DNA from: Bacillus spizizenii TU-B-10
GTDB taxonomy: Bacteria; Bacillota; Bacilli; Bacillales; Bacillaceae
Assembly: GCF_000227465.1 (NCBI RefSeq)
Contig: NC_016047.1
Coordinates: 2,460,857-2,524,856 of the forward strand
Direction: 5' to 3'
Length of the DNA: 64,000 nt
The position numbers and the translations under genes are program-made. The notes beneath the pieces are model-generated. The model was not told the origin of the DNA and did no database searches. It was given only the letters and a program-made list of their open reading frames with translations. Of this stretch, positions 46,724 through 56,499 are shown piece after piece; the stretch's first letter is position 1; every line of letters starts with the position of its first letter.

Positions 46724-48066
46724 TTTTCTTCCCCTCTCTTTTCTAATACTTCACAGGTCAGCACGCCATCCTTCAGCTTGACCTCAAGCTGGTCCTTCTC
46801 TTCTATTTGATTGACACTTTTAATGAGTTCGTCTTCTTTATAAGCCAAGCTGTATCCTCTTTCCATCACTTGAAGAGGACTTAACGCATTCAGCTTGCCA
46901 AGAACAGTTTGAAATTGGGAATGCAGCTGCTTCATTTGGATATTCATATTTTTTCTCAGCTGATTTGTTTGTTCCTCATATCGTGTTCTCGCTTGCTTCA
47001 GCTGTTCATGTGGATGCAGCGCCTCTAATCTGTACGTTTCACGCTCCAGCTGTCTGTTTTTTCGATCTAAAAGAGCGGTAAGCTGTGCTTGAAACTGCTG
47101 ATAGGCAAGGTCAAACTGCTGCTCTTTTTGCGCATACAAACGCTTTGGAAAACGAAAGGCATACGAGGATTGCAGCGTTTGAATCCGTTCTTTTTTCTGA
47201 CCGAGATGCTGCTGCATCGCTCTTGTCATTCTGACTTCCGCTGTTTTTGTCCGTTCGATTAAATCAGTGGTATGCGGTACGGCAATCTCAGCTGCTCCTG
47301 TCGGTGTCGCAGCTCTAATATCAGCGACAAAATCACTGATCGTAAAGTCGGTCTCATGCCCGACAGCCGATATAATCGGAATGTTAGAAGCAAAGATCGC
47401 ACGTGCTACAATTTCTTCATTAAATGCCCACAGTTCTTCTATCGAACCGCCGCCTCTCCCGACAATTAATACGTCGCACATCTCTTTTTCATTTGCCTCT
47501 TCAATGCGGCTAACGATGGATCTGCTTGCATTTTCGCCTTGTACGAGCGCTGGAAGAACAAGGACTTTTACAAGGGGATATCTTCTTTTGAGAGTTGTAA
47601 TGACGTCTCTAACAGCGGCACCCGTCGGAGATGTCACAACCCCGATTGTGGCTGGAAATGCGGGGATTTGTTTTTTGTAGCGGTCGTCAAATAAACCTTC
47701 TCCGGCAAGCTTCTTTTTTAACTCTTCGTACGCTAAATAAAGTGCTCCGACCCCGTCAGGCTGCATTTCTTTGGCATATAATTGGTAGTTTCCGCTCGGT
47801 TCATATACGGAAATTCCGCCTCTGACCAGCACCTTCATGCCGTTTTCAGGTTTAAAAGGCAGACGCTCGCTCTGTCTCGCGAACATCACCGACTGCATTC
47901 TGGCGTTTTCGTCTTTCAATGTGAAATAAATGTGGCCTCTTGTGTGTATTTTTACATTCGATAATTCGCCTTTAATCCAAATATTTTCAAGGTGAGGATC
48001 TACATCGAATTTTCGTTTTATATACTTTGTCAGCGCTGAGACGGTAACAAACGCTGTTTCACCCAT
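46720..48066 (-). CDS. xseA: Exodeoxyribonuclease VII large subunit XseA
   Basis: 448-aa catalytic subunit. N-terminal OB fold (about 5-105, [12 protein letters not shown]...GHIYFTLKD), central nuclease domain with [26 protein letters not shown] and [12 protein letters not shown], and a long C-terminal coiled coil (about 270-400). Acts with XseB in recombination and mismatch-related DNA processing. 135-bp gap with two hairpins separates it from folD. Confidence 0.95.
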   Translation of the reverse strand: MGETAFVTVSALTKYIKRKFDVDPHLENIWIKGELSNVKIHTRGHIYFTLKDENARMQSVMFARQSERLPFKPENGMKVLVRGGISVYEPSGNYQLYAKEMQPDGVGALYLAYEELKKKLAGEGLFDDRYKKQIPAFPATIGVVTSPTGAAVRDVITTLKRRYPLVKVLVLPALVQGENASRSIVSRIEEANEKEMCDVLIVGRGGGSIEELWAFNEEIVARAIFASNIPIISAVGHETDFTISDFVADIRAATPTGAAEIAVPHTTDLIERTKTAEVRMTRAMQQHLGQKKERIQTLQSSYAFRFPKRLYAQKEQQFDLAYQQFQAQLTALLDRKNRQLERETYRLEALHPHEQLKQARTRYEEQTNQLRKNMNIQMKQLHSQFQTVLGKLNALSPLQVMERGYSLAYKEDELIKSVNQIEEKDQLEVKLKDGVLTCEVLEKRGEEK

Positions 48067-48103
48067 GTCTCAAACTCCTCTCATAAGCATTCCTGCACCA
48101 TAA

Positions 48104-48147
48104 CTAAAGAAAACCCGCCCTGGCTTTAGGAGCCTGAAGAAGCGGGT
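48104..48147 (-). terminator. Terminator in the folD-xseA gap
   Basis: Minus strand ACCCGC/GCGGGT outer stem enclosing GGCT/AGCC, followed by TTTTCTTT. It lies between folD and xseA and may only partly terminate. Confidence 0.65.
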
Positions 48148-48159
48148 ATCGTGCTCATA

Positions 48160-48188
48160 TTCACGGCGGGCAAAACCCCGCCTGTGAA
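48160..48188 (-). repeat. Second GC-rich hairpin in the folD-xseA gap
   Basis: TTCACAGGCGGGG/CCCGCCGTGAA with a short loop, 13 bases after the folD stop on the minus strand. No strong T tail; an RNA-processing or stability element is possible. Confidence 0.55.
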
Positions 48189-48201
48189 TATCTCCAATTA
48201 T

Positions 48202-49053
48202 CTATGATAACGTACGTTTCGCAGATTTAACAGTATTATGCGCAAGCATCGTGATGGTCATCGGACCTACTCCGCCCGGAACCGGCGTGATGAAGGATGC
48301 TTTTTCCTTTGCCCCTTCAAATTCAACATCTCCGCAAAGCTTTCCGCTTTCCAGACGGTTAACGCCTACGTCAATGACAACAGCGCCTTCTTTGATCTGG
48401 TCTGCACTGATGAAGTTGGCTCTGCCGACTGCGACCACCAGGATGTCCGCTTTTTTCGTATGTTCGGTCATATTTTCTGTTCTTGAATGACAGTAAGTAA
48501 CTGTCGCGTTTTCATTTAATAAAAGCTGGCCGACAGGTTTGCCGACAATATTGCTTCGGCCGACTACAACAACCTCTTTACCGGAAAGGTCGATATTGGT
48601 TTTCTTCAAAAGCTCAACAATTCCGTGAGGCGTGCAAGGAAGAAACGTATCTTCGCCAAGCAGCATTTTCCCTACGTTTAACGGATGAAAACCGTCTACA
48701 TCTTTATCAGGAGAGATACGTTCGATCACCGCTTTTTCAGAAATATGGTCTGGAAGCGGAAGCTGAACGAGAATGCCGTGAAACTCAGGGTCTTGATTGT
48801 ATTGATCGATAATGGAAAGCAGTTCAGCTTCTGTGAGGCTGCTGTCAAATTGATCAAGCTTGAAATTCATTCCCATTGTTTCAGCCGCTTTTTTCTTTCC
48901 TCGCACGTAAGAGTGAGAAGCAGGATCATCTCCAATCAAAATAACCGCCAGTCCGGGGGTGACCCCTTGCTTTTTAAGCTCTTCTACCTCTTTTGCCAAT
49001 TGTTCGCGTTTTTCTCTAGCCGTTTCTTTTCCGTCGATGATTGTTGCAGTCAT
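48202..49053 (-). CDS. folD: Bifunctional methylenetetrahydrofolate dehydrogenase/cyclohydrolase FolD
   Basis: 283-aa enzyme interconverting methylene-, methenyl- and 10-formyl-THF. N-terminal catalytic signature [18 protein letters not shown] with the essential Lys (about 42-59), NADP motif [17 protein letters not shown] (about 162-178), and C-terminal [10 protein letters not shown]. It follows nusB by 11 bases and ends before two hairpins. Confidence 0.96.
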   Translation of the reverse strand: MTATIIDGKETAREKREQLAKEVEELKKQGVTPGLAVILIGDDPASHSYVRGKKKAAETMGMNFKLDQFDSSLTEAELLSIIDQYNQDPEFHGILVQLPLPDHISEKAVIERISPDKDVDGFHPLNVGKMLLGEDTFLPCTPHGIVELLKKTNIDLSGKEVVVVGRSNIVGKPVGQLLLNENATVTYCHSRTENMTEHTKKADILVVAVGRANFISADQIKEGAVVIDVGVNRLESGKLCGDVEFEGAKEKASFITPVPGGVGPMTITMLAHNTVKSAKRTLS

Positions 49054-49064
49054 TTTCTTTCCTC

Positions 49065-49460
49065 CTATGATTGGTCAATATCAGATTTAATGTTAGAAAG
49101 AACCCCGTTTACAAATTTTGTCGCTTTGTCATCACCAAACCGTTTTGCCAGCTCAATCGCTTCGTTCATGGAGACATTCACCGGAATGTCTTCGGCATAT
49201 GCCATTTCGTAAGCTGCCAGACGCAAAATCGCGCGGTCAACATTGGCAATCCGATCGAGCTTCCAATTCACCAGATGCTTGGAAATCATTTCATCCAGCT
49301 GGACTTGATGTTCCAATACCCCGTGTACAAGCTGTTCAAAGAAAGGATCTGTTTTTTCTTCATCCAGTGCGTGTTCTATGGCTTCATTCACTGCAATATC
49401 GCTGACATCAATTTGAAATAGTGCCTGCAAAGCTTTTTCTCTTGCTGTTCTTCTTTTCAT
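49065..49460 (-). CDS. nusB: Transcription antitermination factor NusB
   Basis: 131-aa all-helical protein with the NusB signature ([19 protein letters not shown] at the N-terminus, [12 protein letters not shown], and [15 protein letters not shown] at the end). With NusE (S10) it binds boxA RNA for rRNA operon antitermination. An extended -10-like TGTTATGAT lies about 50 bases upstream. First of a nusB-folD unit. Confidence 0.94.
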   Translation of the reverse strand: MKRRTAREKALQALFQIDVSDIAVNEAIEHALDEEKTDPFFEQLVHGVLEHQVQLDEMISKHLVNWKLDRIANVDRAILRLAAYEMAYAEDIPVNVSMNEAIELAKRFGDDKATKFVNGVLSNIKSDIDQS

Positions 49461-49615
49461 TTTCTTTCTCCTTTGATCCTCTTTATCCGCTTGTCGTTAA
49501 GCCACAAAGAGATCATAACATATTTTTTTCGTATCCGCATATTGAAATCAAGGTTTTTTCACCCTATTACCGAATATTTTCATGCACCTTAATATGATCA
49601 TTCGGATTTCACGAT

Positions 49616-49655
49616 CATGAAGAAACTCGGCTGCCTTGAGCCGGCTTTCTTCATG
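49616..49655. repeat. Long inverted repeat between yqhY and nusB
   Basis: CATGAAGAAACTCGGCT and AGCCGGCTTTCTTCATG pair as arms of 17 bases with one or two mismatches and a 6-nt loop. No T run follows on either strand. It lies between the yqhY terminator and the nusB promoter; function unknown. Confidence 0.7.
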
Positions 49656-49675
49656 CTTTGAAATAAAGGGTAACG

Positions 49676-49711
49676 TGTAAAAAAACCAAAGGGCCGCCCT
49701 CCCCTTGGTTT
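49676..49711 (-). terminator. Terminator after yqhY (end of accB-accC-yqhY)
   Basis: Minus strand AACCAAGGGG/CCCTTTGGTT stem followed by TTTTTTT, about 15 bases beyond the yqhY stop. Confidence 0.9.
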
Positions 49712-49724
49712 CGTGTTAAGCCAT

Positions 49725-50132
49725 TTACATTTCTTCGTCGATTTGGACTTCCTGGGCTTTTGTGTCAAATTGAATGCCGACGATGTGAATATTGATTTCA
49801 TTAATCGAAAGAGACGTCATATTTAATAAGGTTTGACGAATGTTTTCCTGAACGGACGCTGCAACTTTCGGTATCGAAACACCAAATGTAACGACACAGT
49901 ATACATCGATCGTAATTCCATCATCCGCCAGATCGACTTTGACACCTTTGCCATGATTCACTTTACCGAAGCGTTCGACGACGCCTGTCGCAAAGTTTCC
50001 GCGCATTTCGGCAACACCGTCAACTTCTGAAGCTGCAATGCCGGCAATGACCTCAATGACTTCCGGGGCAATCTCAACCTTACCCAAATGCGTATCTTCT
50101 TGATCCATTTTAAGCAAGCTGTTGTCTTTCAT
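49725..50132 (-). CDS. yqhY: Asp23/Gls24 family protein YqhY
   Basis: 135-aa Asp23 family protein (APEVIEVIAGIAASEVDGVAEM...GVDI-type repeats). Conserved next to accB-accC in Firmicutes and thought to influence acetyl-CoA carboxylase activity or fatty acid balance; biochemical function not settled. It follows accC by 20 bases and ends at the operon terminator. Confidence 0.9.
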   Translation of the reverse strand: MKDNSLLKMDQEDTHLGKVEIAPEVIEVIAGIAASEVDGVAEMRGNFATGVVERFGKVNHGKGVKVDLADDGITIDVYCVVTFGVSIPKVAASVQENIRQTLLNMTSLSINEINIHIVGIQFDTKAQEVQIDEEM

Positions 50133-50152
50133 TCAATTCACCTCCGTAAAAA

Positions 50153-51505
50153 TTATGAGCCCATTACATCATATGTTTCTAAAAATTTCGTATTAAACTC
50201 TCCGCCAACAAATGTTTCGTGTTCAAGCAGTTTTAAGTGGAACGGGATTGTTGTCTCAATGCCTTCGATGACAAATTCGCTCAATGCGCGCTTCATGCGG
50301 GCAATCGCTTCATCTCTCGTTTTTCCGTATGTGATCACTTTTGCAATCATGCTGTCATAGTACGGAGGGATGGAGTAGCCCGGGTACGCAGCTGAATCGA
50401 TACGGACACCAAGACCGCCAGGAGGCAGGTACATTTTAATTTCACCAGGTGACGGCATGAAATTTTTACTTGGATTTTCTGCGTTGATTCGGCATTCGAT
50501 GGCCCAGCCTTCAAATTCAACATCTTCTTGCTTGAGGCTCAGTTCCATTCCTGATGCCACTTTGATTTGTTCCTTAATCAGGTCAGTTCCCGTCACCATT
50601 TCTGTGACTGGGTGCTCTACCTGAATTCTCGTGTTCATTTCCATGAAGTAATAGCGCTGTTCATTGTAGTCATATATAAATTCAACTGTTCCAGCACCTG
50701 TATAGCCAACCGCTTTTGCAGCCTTTACCGCTGCATCGCCCATTTGCTCCCTAATTTCTGAATCAAGCGCAGGAGATGGTGATTCTTCCAAAAGCTTTTG
50801 CAGGCGTCTTTGGATCGAGCAGTCGCGTTCCCCTAAATGGATGGTATTTCCGTAGTTATCGGCAAGCACTTGGATCTCAACATGACGAAAATCCTCTATG
50901 TATTTTTCGATGTAAACACCTGGATTTCCAAATGCAGTTGCAGCTTCCTGCTGGGTAATCTTAATGCCGTTAATCAGTTCCTCTTCGGTGCGGGCAACCC
51001 TGATTCCTTTTCCGCCTCCGCCTGCTGTGGCTTTTATAATTACAGGATACCCAATTTCGTTAGCAAGTGAAACCGCTTCTTCCACATTTTCTATAATTCC
51101 TTGTGAACCCGGTACGATCGGCACGCCGGCCTGTTTCATCGTTTCCCGCGCAACGTCTTTTGTTCCCATTTTTGAAATGGCGTCAGCGCTCGGGCCGACA
51201 AATGTGACGTTAACTTCTTCACATAATTCCGCGAAATCTGCATTTTCAGCTAAAAACCCATATCCCGGATGAATAGCATCCGTGCCTGTCAGCTTCGCAA
51301 CACTCACAATATTTGTAACGTTTAAATAGCTGTCTTTTGATGCTTTCGGTCCGATACAAAAAGCTTCATCGGCCATTTGAACATGAAGGGCATCTTTATC
51401 AGCTTCTGAATAAACAGCGACAGTCTCAATTCCGAGCTCTTTGCAGGCTCTGATGATTCTGACAGCAATTTCTCCTCGGTTGGCGATCAATAGCTTTTTA
51501 ATCAT
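50153..51505 (-). CDS. accC: Acetyl-CoA carboxylase biotin carboxylase subunit AccC
   Basis: 450-aa ATP-grasp enzyme that carboxylates biotin on AccB. Glycine-rich ATP loop [15 protein letters not shown] (about 159-173), catalytic region [16 protein letters not shown] (about 285-300). First committed step of fatty acid synthesis with AccB and AccAD. It follows accB by 11 bases. Confidence 0.96.
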   Translation of the reverse strand: MIKKLLIANRGEIAVRIIRACKELGIETVAVYSEADKDALHVQMADEAFCIGPKASKDSYLNVTNIVSVAKLTGTDAIHPGYGFLAENADFAELCEEVNVTFVGPSADAISKMGTKDVARETMKQAGVPIVPGSQGIIENVEEAVSLANEIGYPVIIKATAGGGGKGIRVARTEEELINGIKITQQEAATAFGNPGVYIEKYIEDFRHVEIQVLADNYGNTIHLGERDCSIQRRLQKLLEESPSPALDSEIREQMGDAAVKAAKAVGYTGAGTVEFIYDYNEQRYYFMEMNTRIQVEHPVTEMVTGTDLIKEQIKVASGMELSLKQEDVEFEGWAIECRINAENPSKNFMPSPGEIKMYLPPGGLGVRIDSAAYPGYSIPPYYDSMIAKVITYGKTRDEAIARMKRALSEFVIEGIETTIPFHLKLLEHETFVGGEFNTKFLETYDVMGS

Positions 51506-51516
51506 GTTAAGTCTCC

Positions 51517-51999
51517 TTACTCTGCTTTTACAAGAAATAGAGGTTGTCCGTATTCGACCAGCTGGCCGTTTTCTACTAATACTTCAACGATTTCGCCTTT
51601 TACTTCCGCTTCGATTTCGTTGAAAAGCTTCATCGCTTCTACAATGCAGACAACTGTGTTTTCATTTACTTTTGAACCAGCCGTTACATACGGGCCAGCT
51701 TCCGGAGATGAAGATGCATAAAATGTTCCTACCATTGGTGAAGTGATTTTATGCAGATTCTCATCTTGCTTAGTTTCTTCTTGGGCAGGTGCCGGCGCTG
51801 CTTGCTGCGCTTGCGGCTGAACTGCCTGCGGAGCCTGTGCCTGTACAGGTGCTGCCGGCGCCTGCTGCATGACTTGAACAGTGCCTGCTTCATGTTTTTT
51901 CAGTTTTAAGGATACACCTTCATTTTCATATACGAATTCGTCAATTGTAGACTCGTCAATTGCTTTAATCAGCTCGTGGATTTCTTTAATATTTAACAT
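51517..51999 (-). CDS. accB: Biotin carboxyl carrier protein AccB
   Basis: 160-aa carrier. N-terminal dimer segment, Ala/Pro/Gln-rich hinge (about 45-80), and biotinyl domain with the biotin Lys in [14 protein letters not shown] near 124. Carries CO2 from AccC to the transcarboxylase. First gene of accB-accC-yqhY, behind the spoIIIA operon. Confidence 0.96.
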   Translation of the reverse strand: MLNIKEIHELIKAIDESTIDEFVYENEGVSLKLKKHEAGTVQVMQQAPAAPVQAQAPQAVQPQAQQAAPAPAQEETKQDENLHKITSPMVGTFYASSSPEAGPYVTAGSKVNENTVVCIVEAMKLFNEIEAEVKGEIVEVLVENGQLVEYGQPLFLVKAE

Positions 52000-52112
52000 T
52001 CAATCGCACTCCTATGTATGAAATTTCTTTTTTATAGGTTACTACTAAAAGTACATACTATGTTCATCTTACAGGAGCGGACTTTTGAATTCAACTCTAA
52101 TATGATTGGCAC

Positions 52113-52140
52113 GCCAAAAAGCCCGCTGTTTAAGCGGGCG
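52113..52140 (-). terminator. Terminator after spoIIIAH
   Basis: Minus strand GCCCGCT/AGCGGGC stem with 5-nt loop followed by TTTTT. It closes the spoIIIA operon before accB. Confidence 0.9.
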
Positions 52141-52155
52141 TGTTTTTCCTCTTTT

Positions 52156-52812
52156 TTACTTGGATGGTTCAAATGTGACAGCGACGTCTTTCATTGTTTT
52201 GATTTCTTTTGCCACAAGGTCTATAATGGCTGTCGCCTTCGATTTGGAGTGTTTGTCTGATTTGACTGTAATGTTGATTTTATCTCCTTCAGCATTGACG
52301 AGCGCGTCTTCGTAGCCTTGTGTTTTAATAAGCGTTTCCAGCTGTTTTTCTGTTCCTTCCACTTCACTGAGAGCCGTCATTTTATCATATGCTTCGCTCT
52401 TTTCCTTTGCTGTTGCATCATCGCTTGACACAATGGCATTCAGTTCTTCTCTTTCTTTGCTTCTGGCATCTTCTAAATCAAGACGGTACGTCGTGAACAG
52501 ATCATCATCGGCTGTTTCTGTTACAACAGTTCCTTTTTCACTAGCTTCAGCGGATGTCTCCTTGTCTGCTGATGAATCTTTTGTGCCCTTTGTTCCATCC
52601 TCTTTTTCTGTTTCAGTTTCTGTACCGTTTTTTTCCTTTGTGTCTTGCTTGGGAGGCGCTTTTTCAGTTGCGACCTCTCCGCTGTCAGACGCGCTTTTTT
52701 CACTTTGCATTTGCACGGCATTTTTGCTTTCCGGCGACATGATATAGTAGACGCTTAACACCACGACAAGACTGAGCATTGTTAATAGCCAAACGGTTTG
52801 TTTTTTGAGCAT
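52156..52812 (-). CDS. spoIIIAH: Stage III sporulation protein SpoIIIAH
   Basis: 218-aa mother-cell membrane protein: one N-terminal transmembrane helix (about 7-25), a Lys/Glu/Ser-rich linker (about 30-100), and a C-terminal ring-building motif domain related to YscJ/FliF. Its extracellular domain binds SpoIIQ from the forespore to form the channel (feeding tube) across the intermembrane space. Last gene of spoIIIA, directly abutting spoIIIAG. Confidence 0.95.
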   Translation of the reverse strand: MLKKQTVWLLTMLSLVVVLSVYYIMSPESKNAVQMQSEKSASDSGEVATEKAPPKQDTKEKNGTETETEKEDGTKGTKDSSADKETSAEASEKGTVVTETADDDLFTTYRLDLEDARSKEREELNAIVSSDDATAKEKSEAYDKMTALSEVEGTEKQLETLIKTQGYEDALVNAEGDKINITVKSDKHSKSKATAIIDLVAKEIKTMKDVAVTFEPSK

Positions 52813-53502
52813 TTATGAATCCTCCTTTATTTTTTTAGGGGCAACCGCAACCCGGTGGCTTGGAACATCCAGGACCCGTGTCACCGCTTCAATAATGGTT
52901 TGTTTTATTTGAACGTTGTCCACTCCTTGAGCAACAACGAGTACACCGCGTATATCAGGCTTTTTCGTTTGGACGACGACTGGTGTTTCCTTATCGCCGT
53001 TTTTGATCATGACGATTTCTTCTTCTGATGTCTGGTCTGTAACGCTTCTTGTTCCGCCTTCTTTGTCTGTTTCTTCAGTGGTTGTATTTTTGTTTGATTT
53101 GTTTTTTTCGTATACTTTCAGCGACGTTGCATCAACATTCACGACTACAGAGACATCGTCCACACCTATGATCGTTTCAAGAATTTCTTTCAGCTGATTT
53201 TCGTATTCTTTTTCATAATCATCGATCGAGTCCTTAGGTTCATCAGATTTTGAGGCTTTAAACACTTCGGCTGTTTTCTCTTTGCTGTCTTTGGTATCTT
53301 GTGATGATACTGGCGTTATCGTTTTGGCGTTTTCTGTTTTCTCAGGTGAAGAAAACAGCTGGCTGACAAGCATAAAGGAAACTCCGAGAACAAAAACGAA
53401 CAGAAAGTAATGATATTTGGTCAGCTTCGGCTTTTCACCGTCCTTCGTTTGCCCCGGAAGAAACTGCTTTTTCAATACATTCCATAATCCGTTTTTATTC
53501 AT
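52813..53502 (-). CDS. spoIIIAG: Stage III sporulation protein SpoIIIAG
   Basis: 229-aa protein with one transmembrane helix (about 29-47) and an extracytoplasmic ring-building domain (about 90-229) that in related strains forms a large oligomeric ring. Start chosen at ATG of MNKNGLWN inside the spoIIIAF end (8-base overlap) because a GGCGGGGAGAG site precedes it; the longer frame lies within spoIIIAF. Confidence 0.93.
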   Translation of the reverse strand: MNKNGLWNVLKKQFLPGQTKDGEKPKLTKYHYFLFVFVLGVSFMLVSQLFSSPEKTENAKTITPVSSQDTKDSKEKTAEVFKASKSDEPKDSIDDYEKEYENQLKEILETIIGVDDVSVVVNVDATSLKVYEKNKSNKNTTTEETDKEGGTRSVTDQTSEEEIVMIKNGDKETPVVVQTKKPDIRGVLVVAQGVDNVQIKQTIIEAVTRVLDVPSHRVAVAPKKIKEDS

Positions 53503-54115
53503 TGCCGACACTCTCCCCGCCTTCCATATAAACCGTAATTTTCTCACTTCCGATTTCCCAAATGTCCGCGAGCTGTGACTGGATCTGTTTGGCTTCTTTT
53601 TGTTCGGCTGCTTCTTTCGTTACGTATGCATGATCTGTATCAATGTGGACCGGCGCGACCGTTTGGACCGTTTTTTCAGAAGACGGGGCCATATACACGC
53701 TGATTGTTTGAATATCCTCTTCTGAATCTACCTTTTCTCCTGCCGTGAGTTTGATGTTGCCTACTTTGTATTCATCATGACTGAATCTCTCCTCCGCTTT
53801 CTTTTTTAGTTGGACAGCCATTTCTTCTAAAATATATGCACGCTGGGAAGCTTGTATTTCTATTTTTTTTGAATTGATTTGATTTTTTATGTCGGCAGAC
53901 TCTGACTGCCCGTTTTTTGTAAGATATTCAAAGATGACTGCAGGGTCTGTGTTGAAAAGCTTAAAAATCGGCGTGAGCATGACGACAATTAAGAGCAGGC
54001 TGACTACCATTTTTGCGTACTTTTGCATGCTAGAGCTTGGCAGCAGCATATCAATCACAATTGCAAATAGGATAAACAACACGATGGTGGTAAGCCATTC
54101 AGTTAAAAAACTCAT
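53495..54115 (-). CDS. spoIIIAF: Stage III sporulation protein SpoIIIAF
   Basis: 206-aa protein with two N-terminal transmembrane helices (about 5-27 and 34-52) and a C-terminal ring-building domain (about 85-206). Component of the mother cell-forespore secretion apparatus. Overlaps spoIIIAG by 8 bases. Confidence 0.93.
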   Translation of the reverse strand: MSFLTEWLTTIVLFILFAIVIDMLLPSSSMQKYAKMVVSLLLIVVMLTPIFKLFNTDPAVIFEYLTKNGQSESADIKNQINSKKIEIQASQRAYILEEMAVQLKKKAEERFSHDEYKVGNIKLTAGEKVDSEEDIQTISVYMAPSSEKTVQTVAPVHIDTDHAYVTKEAAEQKEAKQIQSQLADIWEIGSEKITVYMEGGESVGNE

Positions 54116-54128
54116 CCGCCAGCCTCCT

Positions 54129-55328
54129 TTATTTCATCATCATCGTGAGGTTTCCGGCTGTGATTATGACGGTAAGGCTTAAAAAAAACATGAGAGACAC
54201 AATGGCGAGAGCTGCAAAAATATAAATGACGCTTTTGCTGATGACGTCGAGGCAGGTTATGACGGGCCCGCCTCCAAGCGGCTGAAGAATCGCGGCTGCC
54301 AGCTTATAAATAAAAGCGAGGGAAAGCACTTTGATTGCCGGAAAAGCCGCAATACAGATCAAAATAGCGACTCCGAGAATCCCTACTGTATTTTTCAGCA
54401 GTAAGGAAGCGCTGATCACTGTATCTGTCGCGTCTGTAAACATTCGGCCAAGCACAGGAATAAAGTTTCCGGTTATAAATTTAGCCGTCCTGAGCGTAAT
54501 GCCGTCTGTCACTGCAGCTGAGGCTCCCTGAACAGAGATGACACCGAGAAAAATGGTGAGAAAGACGGCGAGCGCCCCGATGGCGATATTTCTGAGCAGG
54601 TTGGCCAGCTGCGTTACTTTATATTGTTCGGTCATTGTGCTGACAATGCTCAGAATCGCTGATAAGAAAATGAGCGGCATGACAATATTCTGAATCAAAA
54701 GACCGCTCGTGTTCATCAGAAAGAGGATAACAGGATGAAAGAAGGCTGCAGATACAGCTCCGCCTGAGGAAGCCAAAAGCGCTAAGAGGAGCGGAATGAG
54801 CGCCAGGATAAAGCTGGTCATCGTCTGAATGGCCTCTGTCGCATAATTGATTGCCACATGAAAACTGTTTAGCGCAAGGATAATCAGCACCATGTACACA
54901 ATTGAGTAAGCGACCTTACTGACGGTGCTTTGTTGAAATGCATTTTGCAGAAGCTGCAGGATAACGCAAAATATCGTGAGCAAAATCAATGTGCCCAACA
55001 GCTTTCCGTTGGCAAGCACTTCATGAAACAAATAAGAAAAGAGAGCTTTCAGCCATTCTTGCGGTGAAAATGATTTATCGCCATTGATAAACTCAATTAT
55101 GCTGCCTTTTTGACTTTCCGGCAGCAGTCCGCCGTACTCTGTCATAATGTCATTCCAAAATTCACTAATCTTGTCTGTTTCAAGCGAGGCCGCTGTCCTT
55201 TCCGCTAATTGCTCAGCCGTTTCAGCATGGTCTTCCGTTTGTTCGGCGTCACCGGCTGCTTGTACAATGTCTGCACGGCCTGCTATGATCAGCACGGCCA
55301 GAAGCAAAGCCCATTGAAAACGCTTCAA
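54129..55328 (-). CDS. spoIIIAE: Stage III sporulation protein SpoIIIAE
   Basis: 399-aa polytopic membrane protein: signal-like N-terminus (1-24), an acidic soluble region (about 25-105), then six or more hydrophobic segments. Likely forms the membrane export gate of the SpoIIIA complex. Located between AD and AF with short gaps. Confidence 0.94.
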   Translation of the reverse strand: MKRFQWALLLAVLIIAGRADIVQAAGDAEQTEDHAETAEQLAERTAASLETDKISEFWNDIMTEYGGLLPESQKGSIIEFINGDKSFSPQEWLKALFSYLFHEVLANGKLLGTLILLTIFCVILQLLQNAFQQSTVSKVAYSIVYMVLIILALNSFHVAINYATEAIQTMTSFILALIPLLLALLASSGGAVSAAFFHPVILFLMNTSGLLIQNIVMPLIFLSAILSIVSTMTEQYKVTQLANLLRNIAIGALAVFLTIFLGVISVQGASAAVTDGITLRTAKFITGNFIPVLGRMFTDATDTVISASLLLKNTVGILGVAILICIAAFPAIKVLSLAFIYKLAAAILQPLGGGPVITCLDVISKSVIYIFAALAIVSLMFFLSLTVIITAGNLTMMMK

Positions 55329-55346
55329 TCTACCGCCTCCTTTCGG

Positions 55347-55748
55347 TTATGACATAGAAGGTATAAGTCCGAGAATCGTTTCGATAATGACGGTTAAAAT
55401 AGGCACAGCCATAACGAGAATTAAAATTTTCCCCGCCAATTCTATTTTCGAGGCGATGGCCCCTTGTCCGGCATCTTTTGTGAGCTGCGCCCCGAATTCA
55501 GCAATATAGGCAATTCCGATAATCTTTAAAATGGTTTCAACATAGACCATGTTGACGTTTGCATTAATCGCGATTTTCTCTATCATTCGAATAATGTCGT
55601 AGATTTGGTCTACCAAATAAAGAAAAATGGCACATCCGGCAAACACGACGATTAAAAACGCAAAAGTCGGCTTTTGTTCTTTTACAATCAAAGAAAGGAA
55701 GGTGGCGATCAGCCCTAAACCTACAATTTGAACAATGTCAATCTGCAA
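55347..55748 (-). CDS. spoIIIAD: Stage III sporulation protein SpoIIIAD
   Basis: 133-aa membrane protein with about four hydrophobic segments and few polar loops. Related to SpoIIIAC; predicted part of the export gate. Six bases after spoIIIAC with a GGGGGG-type ribosome site. Confidence 0.93.
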   Translation of the reverse strand: MQIDIVQIVGLGLIATFLSLIVKEQKPTFAFLIVVFAGCAIFLYLVDQIYDIIRMIEKIAINANVNMVYVETILKIIGIAYIAEFGAQLTKDAGQGAIASKIELAGKILILVMAVPILTVIIETILGLIPSMS

Positions 55749-55754
55749 GCCCCC

Positions 55755-55961
55755 CTATCCTTGGAATAAAAACACAGCTTTTATCTTTTTAAAAAGGTCA
55801 TCTACAATCGTTGCGACCATAAATAAAATATAGATAAAACCTAACAGCGTCACCCACTGGGCGTATTCTTTTTTGCCCATCTGATCCAAAATCGTGTGTA
55901 AAAATGCAACCACGATTCCCACTCCGGCGATTTGAAATATGACATTCACGTCTACTCCCAT
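55755..55961 (-). CDS. spoIIIAC: Stage III sporulation protein SpoIIIAC
   Basis: 68-aa protein with two transmembrane helices (about 5-25 and 35-58), the family's usual size. Thought to be the small gate component of the SpoIIIA channel, comparable to FliQ-like proteins. Confidence 0.93.
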   Translation of the reverse strand: MGVDVNVIFQIAGVGIVVAFLHTILDQMGKKEYAQWVTLLGFIYILFMVATIVDDLFKKIKAVFLFQG

Positions 55962-55983
55962 TTTATTTTTGCTCCCCTCACGT

Positions 55984-56499
55984 TTACATCAATAGAAGAA
56001 TGAGTAGCAAGCCCGCTAAAAAGCCCAAACTTTTTATCATTTTTTCATTTTTCGCTTGTGCCTGCTCAGCATCCGCTTCCGAGGCTTCCAAATGTGTCAG
56101 CGCCAGCTTGATGTGCTTTTGCTGCGAGATTCGATCATGAATCCCGAGCGTCTCACCAAATTGCTTCAGCACTTCATATTCGCTTTTTTTCAAAGACATG
56201 GTGTCCCACACCTTCTTTAAGCTTTGCTCCCACGCCGTTTTCGCAGAATCACTTCCTTTGTCCAGCTGATCACTGAACGTGATAAAAAGAGCTGAAACAG
56301 GCTGTGCCAGCTGCTTGGCAATCTGCTGTGAAGCAATATGAAGCGGTGTATGGCCGTACATGATTTCAGCCTCGAGGGATTGGAGCGCCGCACGCAGCTG
56401 GCGGATTTGCCGCGGCCGTTCTGTGTAAATCTTCGCCATCTCAAAACCTGTCCATGTTGTCGCCACCACAATGAATACAGCACCCAGCAGCTTCAGCAT
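55984..56499 (-). CDS. spoIIIAB: Stage III sporulation protein SpoIIIAB
   Basis: 171-aa membrane protein: N-terminal helix (about 3-22), a helical soluble part, and a C-terminal transmembrane segment (about 152-170). Resembles GspF-like platform proteins and works beside the ATPase SpoIIIAA. Overlaps spoIIIAA by 7 bases. Confidence 0.93.
   Translation of the reverse strand: MLKLLGAVFIVVATTWTGFEMAKIYTERPRQIRQLRAALQSLEAEIMYGHTPLHIASQQIAKQLAQPVSALFITFSDQLDKGSDSAKTAWEQSLKKVWDTMSLKKSEYEVLKQFGETLGIHDRISQQKHIKLALTHLEASEADAEQAQAKNEKMIKSLGFLAGLLLILLLM

Noticed and set aside
52433-52747. Ser-rich plus-strand frame inside spoIIIAH
   Set aside because: Complement of the Lys/Glu/Ser linker repeats of SpoIIIAH; no independent support.
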